Notes: generated by a model not told the origin, from the letters alone. 40,554 bases of DNA from Rhodospirillaceae bacterium (GCA_013204045.1 JABMOQ010000146.1:1-40554); one strand, 5' to 3'; shown: positions 11,108 through 19,250, numbered from the stretch's first letter. Numbers and translations: made by a program.

Positions 11108-11578
11108 TCAGATGTGATGGCTGAAGCTGGCATGGTCGGCCGCCGCCATCAATTTTTCGAATTCCTGGTCCTTGATGTGGACAAGGGTCCGGTGATCGCC
11201 GGCCTCGAAATAAATCTCCGGCTGCCCGGCAAGTGCGTCATCCATCAGCACCTTCATGCCATAGGCGCCGCCCACCGGCGGCACGGCTCCTGGATCGCAG
11301 TCCTCGAACAGGACATTAATTTCGCCCTCGCTCGCCAGTTCGAAGTTACGGTCGAAGCAGAGCCTCATTTTATCAAGGTCGATCATATGGGTGCTCGGCA
11401 GGACAGCGACCGTATAGGATTTATCGTCGCGTAACAGAACGCCCTTGGCCAGACAGTCGCCGGCAATATGGGCGCTGTTGGCGGTGTTCAGGGACGTTGC
11501 CTCGTAATCGTGTTCGATAACATCGAAAGCAATGTCACAGTCCTTGAGGTATTCTTTGAGTGTGATTGCCATTCCCAT
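11108..11578 (-). CDS. YbaK/EbsC-family aminoacyl-tRNA deacylase
   Basis: The 156-residue single-domain protein matches the YbaK/ProX editing fold. Members hydrolyse mischarged tRNAs such as Cys-tRNA(Pro) or Ala-tRNA(Pro). Visible features are the central LLRDDKSYTVAVLPS strand pair, the LASEGEINVLFEDCDPGAVPPVG-type loop (cut here to key residues: Glu in LASEGE and the GAVPPVGG turn), and a short C-terminal helix. The ATG at 11578 has AAGGAG 6 bases upstream. It is convergent with the FAD/GcvT gene, with only 15 bp between the stops, and has its own likely promoter further right. Which mischarged tRNA it acts on is unknown. Confidence 0.85.
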   Translation of the reverse strand: MGMAITLKEYLKDCDIAFDVIEHDYEATSLNTANSAHIAGDCLAKGVLLRDDKSYTVAVLPSTHMIDLDKMRLCFDRNFELASEGEINVLFEDCDPGAVPPVGGAYGMKVLMDDALAGQPEIYFEAGDHRTLVHIKDQEFEKLMAAADHASFSHHI

Positions 11579-11663
11579 GACCGTCTCCTTTTCTCCATTG
11601 AACGGAAAGGACGGGCAAGAGCCAATCCCCGCCGTCCGGGCAGGGGATATTTCCTAGGCGGTT

Positions 11664-11692
11664 ATTATACACGAAATAATGTGTTAATTCCA
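11664..11692 (-). promoter_or_regulatory. Candidate sigma70 promoter for the ybaK-like gene
   Basis: On the minus strand a perfect TATAAT (-10) lies 17 bp after TGGAAT (a 3-of-6 match to the -35 consensus). The predicted start is about 80 bases upstream of the ATG at 11578. The same AT-rich patch contains a small inverted repeat, ATTAT/AATAAT. Confidence 0.45.
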
Positions 11693-11781
11693 GCTATCCC
11701 CTATGCCCAATGTTGATGTTGGTGTTGACCGTGTCGCTGATTGGGATAAACAGGAAGGGTCGCCGGAGAAAATGAATCACC

Positions 11782-12273
11782 ATGAGCCGTTTCAAAGATT
11801 GCATCACCCCCCAAGGCTTCGCCGCCTTGCAGGCGGAAATCAGCCAGTTGTGGGAAATCGAGCGGCCCCAGGTGGTGCAAACCGTGCAATGGGCCGCCGG
11901 CAATGGGGATCGTTCGGAAAACGGCGACTATATTTACGGCAAAAAGCGCCTGCGCCAGATCGACAGCCGGGTGCGTTACCTGCGCAAGCGCCTGGAAAAC
12001 CTGACAGTCGTCGATCCGGCCCGGCAGGCCAACCGGGATCAGGTGTTTTTCGGTGCCACGGTTCGCTATCAACGGGAGAACGGCAGGGAACAGACCGTCA
12101 CCATCGTCGGCAAGGACGAGACGGAAGCCGGACTGGGCCGCATCAGCCTGGACTCGCCCATCGGCCGGGCGCTGATGAACAAGGCGGCCGGCGACCTGGT
12201 CGGTGTGCAAACGCCGGGCGGCGAGGAAGAGCTTGAGGTTATGGGCATTTCCTACCCGGACCATAGCGGTTGA
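11782..12273 (+). CDS. greB: Transcription elongation factor GreB
   Basis: GreB enters the secondary channel of stalled RNA polymerase and stimulates cleavage of backtracked RNA. The 163-residue length and layout match: an N-terminal antiparallel coiled coil (about 1-78) with the acidic hairpin tip GDRSENGDY at 42-50, where Asp43 and Glu46 are the expected catalytic acidic pair, and a C-terminal FKBP-like domain with the DSPIGRALMNKAAGD segment. The KKRLRQIDSRVRYLRKRL helix is more GreB- than GreA-like. It stands alone with about 200 bp of leader between it and the divergent ybaK-like gene. Confidence 0.93.
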   Translation: MSRFKDCITPQGFAALQAEISQLWEIERPQVVQTVQWAAGNGDRSENGDYIYGKKRLRQIDSRVRYLRKRLENLTVVDPARQANRDQVFFGATVRYQRENGREQTVTIVGKDETEAGLGRISLDSPIGRALMNKAAGDLVGVQTPGGEEELEVMGISYPDHSG

Positions 12274-12324
12274 AATAAACAGCCATCATCATCATATGGG
12301 TTTCTTGACCTTATACTGAAAGAG

Positions 12325-12621
12325 ATGACCATGGATTTGCAGGTAGATAACGAAGGATTTTTGCTGAACCGGGACGACTGGACTCCGGAAATCGCCGCCC
12401 AGATTGCGGCCGGCGATAGCCGTGAGCTGACCGACGAGCATATGTCTTACATTGTCGCCGCCCGCCAGATGTTCGCCGATGATGGCGTGGTGCCGCCCTT
12501 ACGCCGGTTTTGTAAGGACCAGAATGTTTCCAAGGCCGATATGTTCGCCTCGTTCGAAGCCGGGCCCATGAAACTGATTTGCAAGTGGGGCGGCCTGCCC
12601 AAGCCGACTGGCTGCGTTTAG
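12325..12621 (+). CDS. DsrC/TusE-family sulfur-carrier protein with both conserved cysteines
   Basis: The 98-residue protein has the DsrC/TusE fold signatures: an N-terminal DNEGFLLNRDDW, a middle helix-rich stretch, and the C-terminal arm ending LPKPTGCV. The penultimate Cys97 is the sulfur-carrying residue shared by the family. A second Cys86, exactly 11 residues earlier, is also present; TusE of the tRNA 2-thiolation relay has only the penultimate one, whereas DsrC of dissimilatory sulfur metabolism has both and forms an intramolecular disulfide or trisulfide. An alternative ATG at 12331 has AAAGAG at a better spacing and would shorten the protein by two residues. No dsrAB or tusBCD genes are in view. 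It is followed convergently by arfB. Confidence 0.85.
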   Translation: MTMDLQVDNEGFLLNRDDWTPEIAAQIAAGDSRELTDEHMSYIVAARQMFADDGVVPPLRRFCKDQNVSKADMFASFEAGPMKLICKWGGLPKPTGCV

Positions 12622-12630
12622 GCCTGAATT

Positions 12631-13053
12631 CTAATCGTCACGGCTGACCTTGCCGCGGTCTTTTTTAAGGCCGCTTTGACGGCGTTTGCCATCGAGGCGG
12701 CGTTGTTTGGCGCCCATTGAGGGCTTCGTCGGCCGCCGGTATTTCGGCGGCACGGCGGCTTTGCGGATAAGCTCAATCAGGCGGTCCAGCGCGTCAGTCC
12801 GGTTGCGTTCCTGGAGGCGGAAGCGTTTGGCCTCGATGATCAGCACGCCGTCCGCCGTCATCCGCCGTCCGGCAAGTGTTTTCAGTCTCTTTTTTATGGA
12901 CTCTGAAAGTCCAGATGATGACGCCACGTCAAAGCGTAACTGCACGGCGGTCGATACCTTGTTGACGTTCTGGCCGCCCGGGCCGCCGGCGCGGATGAAG
13001 CGTTCGGTGATCTCTTTCTCGTCGATGGAAATGGTGTCTGTGATGGGGATCAT
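12631..13053 (-). CDS. arfB: Ribosome-rescue peptidyl-tRNA hydrolase ArfB (YaeJ)
   Basis: ArfB releases peptides from ribosomes stalled on non-stop mRNA, as a backup to tmRNA. The 140-residue product has the RF-type catalytic domain with the GGQ motif at 26-28 (in AGGPGGQNVNK) and the basic, disordered C-terminal tail that enters the empty mRNA channel (KKDRGKVSRDD and preceding Lys/Arg-rich stretch). I start at the ATG at 13053, which aligns with the known ArfB N-terminus; the longer frame to 13074 overlaps the upstream gene. The stop of the upstream HExxH gene is only 5 bases away, so translation is probably coupled. The main rescue RNA, ssrA, is at the right edge of this same window. Confidence 0.93.
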   Translation of the reverse strand: MIPITDTISIDEKEITERFIRAGGPGGQNVNKVSTAVQLRFDVASSSGLSESIKKRLKTLAGRRMTADGVLIIEAKRFRLQERNRTDALDRLIELIRKAAVPPKYRRPTKPSMGAKQRRLDGKRRQSGLKKDRGKVSRDD

Positions 13054-13058
13054 CCGGA

Positions 13059-13754
13059 TCACCAGTTTCGGCACTGTTTTTGAATCTTGCGGTAGCTTTC
13101 CGGCGTGTCGATGCGGGCGTTGGCCGTATCGGCATCGCGGCTAAGACTGTCGATTAGCGGCGTCATTTTGTCCTGCATGGCCTTCTGGATCAATTTAACT
13201 CCGTCGTTCGGCGTTCTGACAATAATTGGCTTGATGCGCCGGGCCGCCGTTTGCGCCTGATGGCGAAGATTCGGCAGGTGCCGCTCCAGTTGTTTGCGGT
13301 ACAGAACCACATGGGTGTATTCGTGCCGGTTGACGGCTTTGTACTCGCAACTGCCGCGCTTGTAACGGCGGTCTATATAAACAAGGAAATCTGAAAACCG
13401 GATATCCAAATCGAAGGATGCCGGATAGGCGCAATAACGACCCGCCGACAGTTGCCGGATATTGACGCCGGTCTCAATGGAATAACGGAAATCGGTCAGG
13501 GTCAGGCCCAGTGGATATCCATTTTTATTGGGAACCGAGGCATTGTTGGTGGCTTGCAGGCGGATCAGGTCATCACGGCTGCTCCCCCGTTTTAAGATGA
13601 TCTGGCCGGGGCTGGTGGTCACCGTCACCGTCGGCGAGGCGGGATTTTCCGGGCACCCGGCAGCCATGACCGGGCCTGAGGATAGCACGGCCATGGCTGG
13701 TAACAGGGCCAGCAATCGGAAGTTCCTAAGTATGATTTTTTTCAATGTAACCAT
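13059..13754 (-). CDS. Exported protein with HExxH metallopeptidase-like motif
   Basis: The 231-residue product begins with a classic export signal (basic MVTLKKIILRN, a hydrophobic core, then VMAAGC around residue 34). The signal may be cleaved by signal peptidase I or, less clearly, lipidated at Cys34, since the residue at -3 is Ala rather than Leu. Mid-protein, HEYTH at 144-148 matches the HExxH zinc signature, in the context VNRHEYTHVVLYRKQLERH. The rest is a beta-rich N-terminal part and a helical C-terminus. I do not recognise a named family with certainty; DUF922-type secreted Zn-protease-like proteins are possible. A longer open frame upstream reads antisense into the cyclase gene and is not real. 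It runs into arfB. Confidence 0.75.
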   Translation of the reverse strand: MVTLKKIILRNFRLLALLPAMAVLSSGPVMAAGCPENPASPTVTVTTSPGQIILKRGSSRDDLIRLQATNNASVPNKNGYPLGLTLTDFRYSIETGVNIRQLSAGRYCAYPASFDLDIRFSDFLVYIDRRYKRGSCEYKAVNRHEYTHVVLYRKQLERHLPNLRHQAQTAARRIKPIIVRTPNDGVKLIQKAMQDKMTPLIDSLSRDADTANARIDTPESYRKIQKQCRNW

Positions 13755-13779
13755 TGGGGGCCATTTAAGTCCGGCAGGC

Positions 13780-15762
13780 TCAGGTCGCCTGCGGGGCGTC
13801 ATCTTCTTCGGCGGCGGCAACGGCTTCTGCCGGGTCTGTTGCCGTTTCCGGCACCGTTTCGGCGGCAGCCTCAGGCAGCGGCGCGGGGGCATTTCCTTCG
13901 GCGGCAATGGGCTCTGTCGATTCTGCTGCGGCTTCTGGCTCATCAGGCGCGCCTGCGACAATCGCTTGTTTTATTTCGGGCTCTTGCATCGGCTGTTCCG
14001 GCATCGGAGCGTTCACGTCCCAGATCAGTTCATACAGGCGGATGCCTTCGTCGAAGCCCTTCATGTCGAACGAGCCGACCCTGGAGAAACGATAGTTCTT
14101 GCCGCTGCAGATGCCTTGCACGGTTTCTGAAAGATAAATTTGTCCGGCCTGCGCCTTGTCAACAATGCGTGCGGCAAGTTGTACGGTAGTGCCGAACAGG
14201 TCATTGTCCTCGGCAATCGGCTCGCCGGCATTGATACCGATTTTCAGGCCGAGCGGCAGGCCAGGATTTTCTGTGTTATGTTTGACGGTACCCGTTTGCA
14301 TGTCGGCGGCCGCATCGACACCGTTGGACGTGTTCGAGAACGAGGCCATGATGCCGTCGCCGGTATGTTTGATTTCCTTGCCCTGGAATTTCATCAGGGC
14401 TTCGCGGACAATCTTGTTATGGGCGCGCACAACCTGTTGGGCGACGGCATCGCCCAAGGTCTGGGTCATGTTGGTGGATCCGGCAATATCGGTGAACAGG
14501 ACGGTAACTGGGCCGCCGGTTGGGGCCGCTTTTGACTTCGGTGAATTCCATTCGGCCATTGCCCGTTTCATATGGTTCAGACTGTCGAGATCGCTTTCCA
14601 TATAAGATGTCATCGCCACGCGGCCAGCCTGGAACATCTGCATATACCTAGAATCGGCTAGCAGATATCCCTGAATCTTGTCCGAGAACGATTCCGTATC
14701 ACCGCCCTTGAAGCCCAATTGTTTAACCGGCTCGCTGACAACCTTGGCCATCATCTGGCCGTCCAGATTGCGTTCCTGGGAAAGAGTTTCGCAGGCCCCG
14801 GCCATGAACAGGCTGACTCCGAACTTGTTGAAGTTGTCCATGGAAAGGCGGCTGATATTGGCATGGCCCATGGAAGATTCCATGAAATCCATGACGTACT
14901 CTTTTTGCATCTTTAACTTGGGGTCTTCTTCCATGGGGACGACAGCCTCGAACCCGACCTTGGGGGCGGAACCGGGGGTGGCCTCGGTTTCGGGGGTGTC
15001 TTCATTTTCACGGGTGTCCGGCCCTTCTTCCAGCCGCGCCGCTTCTTCCGTTCCGGGTTTATGGTCGTCGCTGTCGTCGGGGCCACCAAGTTTGGGCTTA
15101 AAATCTTCCAGGCTTGGCGTCAGGTTGGGTTTTTTTGCCCTGGTCGGAACCGGTACCGCTCTGGGCGTGGTCAGGATTTTCGCCTTTGACAGCATGGACC
15201 AGCCCATGGATACGACACAGATGGCAAACGTACCGATGAACATGCCGAAGATGATGTTGGATTGGGTGTTCACGCCGAAGGCGGATTCCCGAAGCCAGAC
15301 CGTCGCGACACCGGTAACAAACATCGAAATAATGGCGCTGAACAGCATCACCATCAGAATTTTAATGAGAAACCCCAAGACAGAGAATGCTGGCGCGTCG
15401 GCAGCATCCGGATTGTAGTTCTCCAGGTCTTTGGCAATGGCGGCATTGGGGTTCTTTTCCTTCGCCGGCTTCGCCATGGCCTTGGCTTTTTCCTTCGCCT
15501 TACGAGCTTCCTGCAAGCCCTTCGGCTGTTCGTCCGTCAGGTTTTTTGTCGCGTAGACGTTATTTTCCTTGGATTTGCCGTTCTTGGTGTTGAGTTCTTC
15601 GCGGATCACCTTGACGCCGGTGATGGTCGAGATGTTTTCAAGTGCCTTGGCATCGCGAATCGCCGCCGCCTGCTTGTCCTGGGTATAGGTACCCTGTAGC
15701 TCCCAGCGTCCTTGCTGCAGAACGTGAACCTCAAACGTAATTTTAGTACCCGGGTCGTTCAT
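13780..15762 (-). CDS. Membrane-anchored class III adenylate/guanylate cyclase
   Basis: The 660-residue protein has a small N-terminal domain (about 5-56, an ITFEVHVLQQGRWELQGTY-type beta segment), a Lys/Ala-rich linker, two transmembrane helices (about 128-153 and 169-191), a long acidic linker, a helical region (about 280-405) and a class III cyclase domain (about 416-580). Catalytic features include the metal-binding Asp425 in LFTDIAGST and Asp469 in KHTGDG; the substrate-specifying Lys before TGDG and Asp521 in EDNDLFG favour ATP. The usual transition-state Asn is Gln in TTVQLAARI, which is common in this subgroup, and the Arg is retained. An Ala/Glu/Pro-rich tail (585-660) follows. It probably makes cAMP in response to a membrane or N-terminal signal. 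Confidence 0.9.
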   Translation of the reverse strand: MNDPGTKITFEVHVLQQGRWELQGTYTQDKQAAAIRDAKALENISTITGVKVIREELNTKNGKSKENNVYATKNLTDEQPKGLQEARKAKEKAKAMAKPAKEKNPNAAIAKDLENYNPDAADAPAFSVLGFLIKILMVMLFSAIISMFVTGVATVWLRESAFGVNTQSNIIFGMFIGTFAICVVSMGWSMLSKAKILTTPRAVPVPTRAKKPNLTPSLEDFKPKLGGPDDSDDHKPGTEEAARLEEGPDTRENEDTPETEATPGSAPKVGFEAVVPMEEDPKLKMQKEYVMDFMESSMGHANISRLSMDNFNKFGVSLFMAGACETLSQERNLDGQMMAKVVSEPVKQLGFKGGDTESFSDKIQGYLLADSRYMQMFQAGRVAMTSYMESDLDSLNHMKRAMAEWNSPKSKAAPTGGPVTVLFTDIAGSTNMTQTLGDAVAQQVVRAHNKIVREALMKFQGKEIKHTGDGIMASFSNTSNGVDAAADMQTGTVKHNTENPGLPLGLKIGINAGEPIAEDNDLFGTTVQLAARIVDKAQAGQIYLSETVQGICSGKNYRFSRVGSFDMKGFDEGIRLYELIWDVNAPMPEQPMQEPEIKQAIVAGAPDEPEAAAESTEPIAAEGNAPAPLPEAAAETVPETATDPAEAVAAAEEDDAPQAT

Positions 15763-15980
15763 CGCGATATTAACCGTCTGTAACCCTTGAAAGAGAGGCG
15801 CACTAAAATCAGGTCATCATCGTCATATGATGACATCGGGGCGCGCATTTACCTAAATCCTCTAATTGCGGGGGAAAAGTAACACACCATGGGGCATTCC
15901 CCCAAGCATGAGATAGCGAGGCGAAAATTCAGGAAATTGCCGTGGATGCCCTGAGCTGTGAGTTTACGGATGGCGTCGGA

Positions 15981-16667
15981 CTATTTTGCAGGTTTTCTGA
16001 GCAGGTTGACCCGCATAGGCTGATCAAATTCGTAGCCCTTTGGCCCTTTGCGGCCAAGTGTGGAAAAGGCCTGTTCCAGTTCCGCTCGCACCGCATCAAG
16101 CCTGTCTTCAAGGCCCGGGTTGATGGCGACCATGCGATCGGCAAATGCCTTGAAGTTTTCGTAAGTTGCCGGGTGAATATAGGTTATTTCCTTCTCTTCG
16201 GTCAGCCCGTTGTCTTCGGCATTCCTGATATGTTTGTGAGCCGCCGCACGAACATCCGTTTCATCATGAACCGGCTGCATCAATTCAAAATGGGCTCCCT
16301 CGGCGACGGGCTCGCAGACATAGGCGATTCCACCTGGCTTTAAAACCCTGGCGGCCTGGTCAAGGGCGACGCCCTGATGGGCCGGGGCCACATGATGCAG
16401 GCTATTGAAAAACACAACCACGTCGAGACGTCCGTCTTCAAACGGTAGGTTCTCGGCGACCCCCTGGTAATAAATTTCGTCTCCTGCCGGCTTGGCGGCG
16501 CGGGCGCGTTCCAGCATTTGGGAGTTGCACTCAACACCGAACACCTTGGCACCTTGGCGGGTCATCAGGCGGGTCATCGATCCATCGCCGCAACCGACAT
16601 CAGCGACTTTCTTGCCCTTCAGCTCTATCAATGACGGCAGGACATCGGCGTTCTGTCGATTTTTCAT
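15981..16667 (-). CDS. Class I SAM-dependent methyltransferase
   Basis: The 228-residue protein carries the Rossmann-type methyltransferase signature: VADVGCGDGS (motif I, about 20-29), an acidic residue at the end of strand 2 in GVECNSQ, AENLPFEDGRLDVVV (motifs II/III) and VLKPGGIAYV (post III). The fold is of the UbiE/Methyltransf_11 type, but the substrate cannot be told. It is flanked by intergenic gaps of about 220 bp towards the cyclase gene and about 120 bp towards the transglycosylase gene, so it is probably transcribed on its own. Confidence 0.85.
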   Translation of the reverse strand: MKNRQNADVLPSLIELKGKKVADVGCGDGSMTRLMTRQGAKVFGVECNSQMLERARAAKPAGDEIYYQGVAENLPFEDGRLDVVVFFNSLHHVAPAHQGVALDQAARVLKPGGIAYVCEPVAEGAHFELMQPVHDETDVRAAAHKHIRNAEDNGLTEEKEITYIHPATYENFKAFADRMVAINPGLEDRLDAVRAELEQAFSTLGRKGPKGYEFDQPMRVNLLRKPAK

Positions 16668-16789
16668 CAGCTTAAATGGTTCCTTAGCTGGTTATGCCCC
16701 AAGCAGCGAGGGCATCTTTTACCCGCTTGCGGCGGGCGAAGATAGGCCTATTTTTTAAAGAATCAGGTCTTTGACCTGGCCAACAAGAA

Positions 16790-17653
16790 TCAGCTGGCGC
16801 CGGATTGTGACAGGCGCCATTTTTTGAGTTGCATACGCCTTTTTTCGGCGAAGGTATCGGTCTTGCTACCAGCCTCGCGTCCGTAGGTTATTTGCCATTC
16901 TGCCTTGGCCTTGGCGCGGCGCATGGCGGCCAGGGTCGTCATGTCCAGGCCGCCATTTCTGTTTTGGCGCCACGATGCGAGCTGGCCGCCAGGAGCATCG
17001 GCGGCGGCTTTTTCCATGGCTTCCTTGTGGTTGTTGTTGAGTTTCTCCATGCGGGTGTAATCGATGGATTTACCGCCGGGCGATGCTGCCTGGCGGCGTT
17101 CCTGATTCCAGTATTTAAGAACCTTCATCTTGTAGGCCTTGGCCCGGTCGGGTGTTGTCGAATGATAATAGGCCGCGGCCTGGGTCCATGACCGGGTGCT
17201 TTGGTAAAGACCGGTCAGGTAATCGGCGGCGTATTCAATATTGCTGGCCGGATCAATGGCCTGCTCAAGATTGGCGAAGGCGCCGCCGTGGTAGTAAAGA
17301 TTTATCTGCATGCAGCCGACATCTATATTGTTGATGCCGCGAGCCTTTAAGTCGCGGACAAAATCCAACGCCGATTGCCGGTCGGGGAAATAATTGCCTT
17401 TGCCAAGCGCCGTGATCGTCCATGGCCAGGTAATATTTGCCTGTTCTGCCTTGTCCCAGCGGCCTGTTTCGGCCAATGAAATGGCTTTCAGTAAATGGCT
17501 CGGAATGGCCCTGGAATTTTCCATTCGGGCAGTCTCCGCATCACATAAAATTGAAGCGTTTCCAAGGGCTTGCTCTGAGCTGGCGGCGGCGTCCCCGTGG
17601 CCGGCCAAAAGCCCGGCAAAGGCCAGAAATACCGCTAGGACACGTTTTCTCAT
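16790..17653 (-). CDS. Exported lytic transglycosylase (SLT fold)
   Basis: The 287-residue product has an N-terminal signal peptide (about 1-24, ending AAA) and then a lysozyme-like SLT domain. The likely catalytic Glu62 is in KAISLAETGRW, followed by the family-typical DVGCMQINLYYHG and an AADYLTGLYQ...AAAYYH block. Such enzymes cleave peptidoglycan between MurNAc and GlcNAc with formation of an anhydro product, for cell-wall turnover or for insertion of trans-envelope machines. The C-terminal 90 residues are Arg/Lys-rich and of unknown role. The flagellar genes 3 kb away make a flagellar role thinkable but unproven. Confidence 0.88.
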   Translation of the reverse strand: MRKRVLAVFLAFAGLLAGHGDAAASSEQALGNASILCDAETARMENSRAIPSHLLKAISLAETGRWDKAEQANITWPWTITALGKGNYFPDRQSALDFVRDLKARGINNIDVGCMQINLYYHGGAFANLEQAIDPASNIEYAADYLTGLYQSTRSWTQAAAYYHSTTPDRAKAYKMKVLKYWNQERRQAASPGGKSIDYTRMEKLNNNHKEAMEKAAADAPGGQLASWRQNRNGGLDMTTLAAMRRAKAKAEWQITYGREAGSKTDTFAEKRRMQLKKWRLSQSGAS

Positions 17654-17713
17654 GACTTAATCACTCCCATTCCCGAAAGATAAGGAGCAAATGTCGTGCC
17701 AAAACCTTGAAAA

Positions 17714-18256
17714 TCAGGGCAGGGAGCCGTCGCCTGGGCCTAATGCCAGTTGCATAATCACCGAATCGACCCAGCGCCCGTGCTTGAAGCCGGCGGCGCG
17801 GATGGTGCCAATGTGGGTGAAGCCTAAGCGGCTGTGTAGATTAATCGACGGCTTATTGTCGGAATCGCCAATAACGGCGATCATTTGCCGGAGGCCTTTC
17901 TCGCTACAGATGTCGATCAGGTCTTCGAGCAGCTTTTTGCCGATGCCCTGACCGGTTGAGCCAAGATCGACATAAATGCTGTTTTCCACCATGTAGCGAT
18001 AGGCCGGGCGTGTCCGGTACGGCCCGGCATAGGCAAAGCCCAGGATCTTGCCGTCAATTTCGGCAACGCGGAAAGGAAAACCGCTATCTTGAATGGCGCT
18101 TAGCCGCCGGTCCATTTCGGCGACGGCGGGGGGAACTTCTTCGAAACTGGCCAGCCCATCCAGCACATGGGGGGCGTAAATCGCCTGTACGGCTTCCATA
18201 TCTTTTGCATTGGCATCGCGGATGGTGATGGTTTCTGTCTTGGTGGGATCAATCAT
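17714..18256 (-). CDS. GNAT-family N-acetyltransferase (phosphinothricin acetyltransferase-like)
   Basis: The 180-residue protein has the GNAT layout, with TIRDANAKDMEAVQAIYAPHV at the start cut here to its key features, a KILGFAYAGPYRTRPAYR segment and the acetyl-CoA pyrophosphate loop STGQGIGKKLL near residue 100. The ENSIYVD and GFTHIGTIRAAGFKHGRW segments are typical of the Pat/Bar/MddA subgroup, which acetylates phosphinothricin, methionine sulfoximine or related amino acids. Its start overlaps the stop of the N-formylglutamate amidohydrolase gene by 4 bases (ATGA), so the two are translationally coupled. The natural substrate is likely an amino-acid-like compound. Confidence 0.87.
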   Translation of the reverse strand: MIDPTKTETITIRDANAKDMEAVQAIYAPHVLDGLASFEEVPPAVAEMDRRLSAIQDSGFPFRVAEIDGKILGFAYAGPYRTRPAYRYMVENSIYVDLGSTGQGIGKKLLEDLIDICSEKGLRQMIAVIGDSDNKPSINLHSRLGFTHIGTIRAAGFKHGRWVDSVIMQLALGPGDGSLP

Positions 18257-19140
18257 GGCGAGGCCAGCATCTCAGGATCAATTGCCGCGAGGGCCTCAAT
18301 TAGGGATTCCATGTTTGCGACCAGGGCGGCCATTCCATCGCTGCGGCTGATGTTGGTTTCATTCATGTAAAGGGCGCGATTTATTTCAATCTGCAGGGCA
18401 TGGCGACCGGTCGCCGGTTTGCCGTAATGCTCGGTGGTGAAGCCGCCGGCATAGGGGCTGTTCAGGGTGACCACATATCCCATCCCGGTCAGGGTATCTT
18501 TTGCCAGCCGGGTAATGGCCGGCGCACAGGAAATGCCGCGGCGGTCGCCCAACACAAAATCGACACGCCGGAAACCGGGATCACGGTCCATGGGTCCGCC
18601 GACCGATGGCATGGAATGACAGTCGATCAACAGGCAGCCACCGAAACGCGTGGCAGTCTCGGTGATCAGTTCTTCAAGCGCCGCATGATAGGGCAGATAT
18701 AAAGACTCGATGGCCTGCTTCGCTTCCTGGAAATCCAGTTTGCCGAGATAGATGTTTTCGCCATTGGTGACGACCCGGGCGATGGTGCCAAGGCCGGCCG
18801 ATACCCGCGGCGACAGGGTATTGACGTAATCGGGCAGGGGGCCTTGGAACATGTCCGGGTCGAGCTCATAGGGCTCGCGGTTGGGATCGATATAGGCTCT
18901 TGGAAAATTGGCTTTAAGCAATGGCGCGCCGAGACGGGGCGCAGATGCAAATATTTCATCGACGAAGGCGTCTTCCGAGCGACGAAGGCTGACCGCATCG
19001 AGACGCGAAGCGGCGACGAATGCATCCGGGTAATCGCAGCCACTGTGCGGGGATGCGAATACCACCGGCGTTCGCCAGTCTTCCGGACGGACGACATCGA
19101 AGGGCTCCAGCCCCTTTGTTATCAGCATATTCTTGTCCAC
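18253..19140 (-). CDS. N-formylglutamate amidohydrolase family protein
   Basis: Members hydrolyse N-formylglutamate to formate and glutamate, the last step of one histidine degradation route, or act on related N-acyl amino acids. The 295-residue protein shows the expected metal-site segments: FASPHSGCDYPD near 28-39, NREPYELDPDMF, LLIDCHSMPSVGG, and a C-terminal EHYGKPATGRHALQIEINRALYM region cut here to its pattern of His and Glu ligands. No other hut genes lie nearby. The 4-base overlap with the acetyltransferase gene suggests a common amino-acid-derived substrate or detoxification role rather than histidine use. Confidence 0.87.
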   Translation of the reverse strand: MDKNMLITKGLEPFDVVRPEDWRTPVVFASPHSGCDYPDAFVAASRLDAVSLRRSEDAFVDEIFASAPRLGAPLLKANFPRAYIDPNREPYELDPDMFQGPLPDYVNTLSPRVSAGLGTIARVVTNGENIYLGKLDFQEAKQAIESLYLPYHAALEELITETATRFGGCLLIDCHSMPSVGGPMDRDPGFRRVDFVLGDRRGISCAPAITRLAKDTLTGMGYVVTLNSPYAGGFTTEHYGKPATGRHALQIEINRALYMNETNISRSDGMAALVANMESLIEALAAIDPEMLASP

Positions 19141-19221
19141 AGGTGTTCAGTTAGCGCGCCAAGAAGGTGGGCGCAACGGATATTTGCCGGATTCTGTGCC
19201 CACAAGCCGAACAGGCAAGGC

Positions 19222-19250
19222 TTGCCAATTTACCCGGTTCGGATTAAAAC
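19222..19250 (+). promoter_or_regulatory. Candidate promoter for tRNA-Val
   Basis: TTGCCA and TAAAAC are separated by 17 bp and would start transcription about 33 bases before the mature tRNA. The -35 box is good and the -10 is weak. A TATATA directly next to the tRNA 5' end is too close to act as its -10. Confidence 0.35.

Noticed and set aside
12290-12324. CATCATCATCATATG-like run before the DsrC-family gene and a similar one near 15808
   Set aside because: Short ATC-rich runs of this kind appear by chance in intergenic sequence here; the copies differ and have no consistent position relative to genes.
13755-13961. Upstream in-frame extension of the HExxH gene
   Set aside because: It overlaps the end of the cyclase gene in antisense-like, Pro/Arg-rich sequence; the ATG at 13754 gives a proper signal peptide.
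16722-16738. CCCGC/GCGGG hairpin between the transglycosylase and methyltransferase genes as a terminator
   Set aside because: The stem is only 5 bp and followed by TAAAAG rather than a U-run on the minus strand, so I do not call it.
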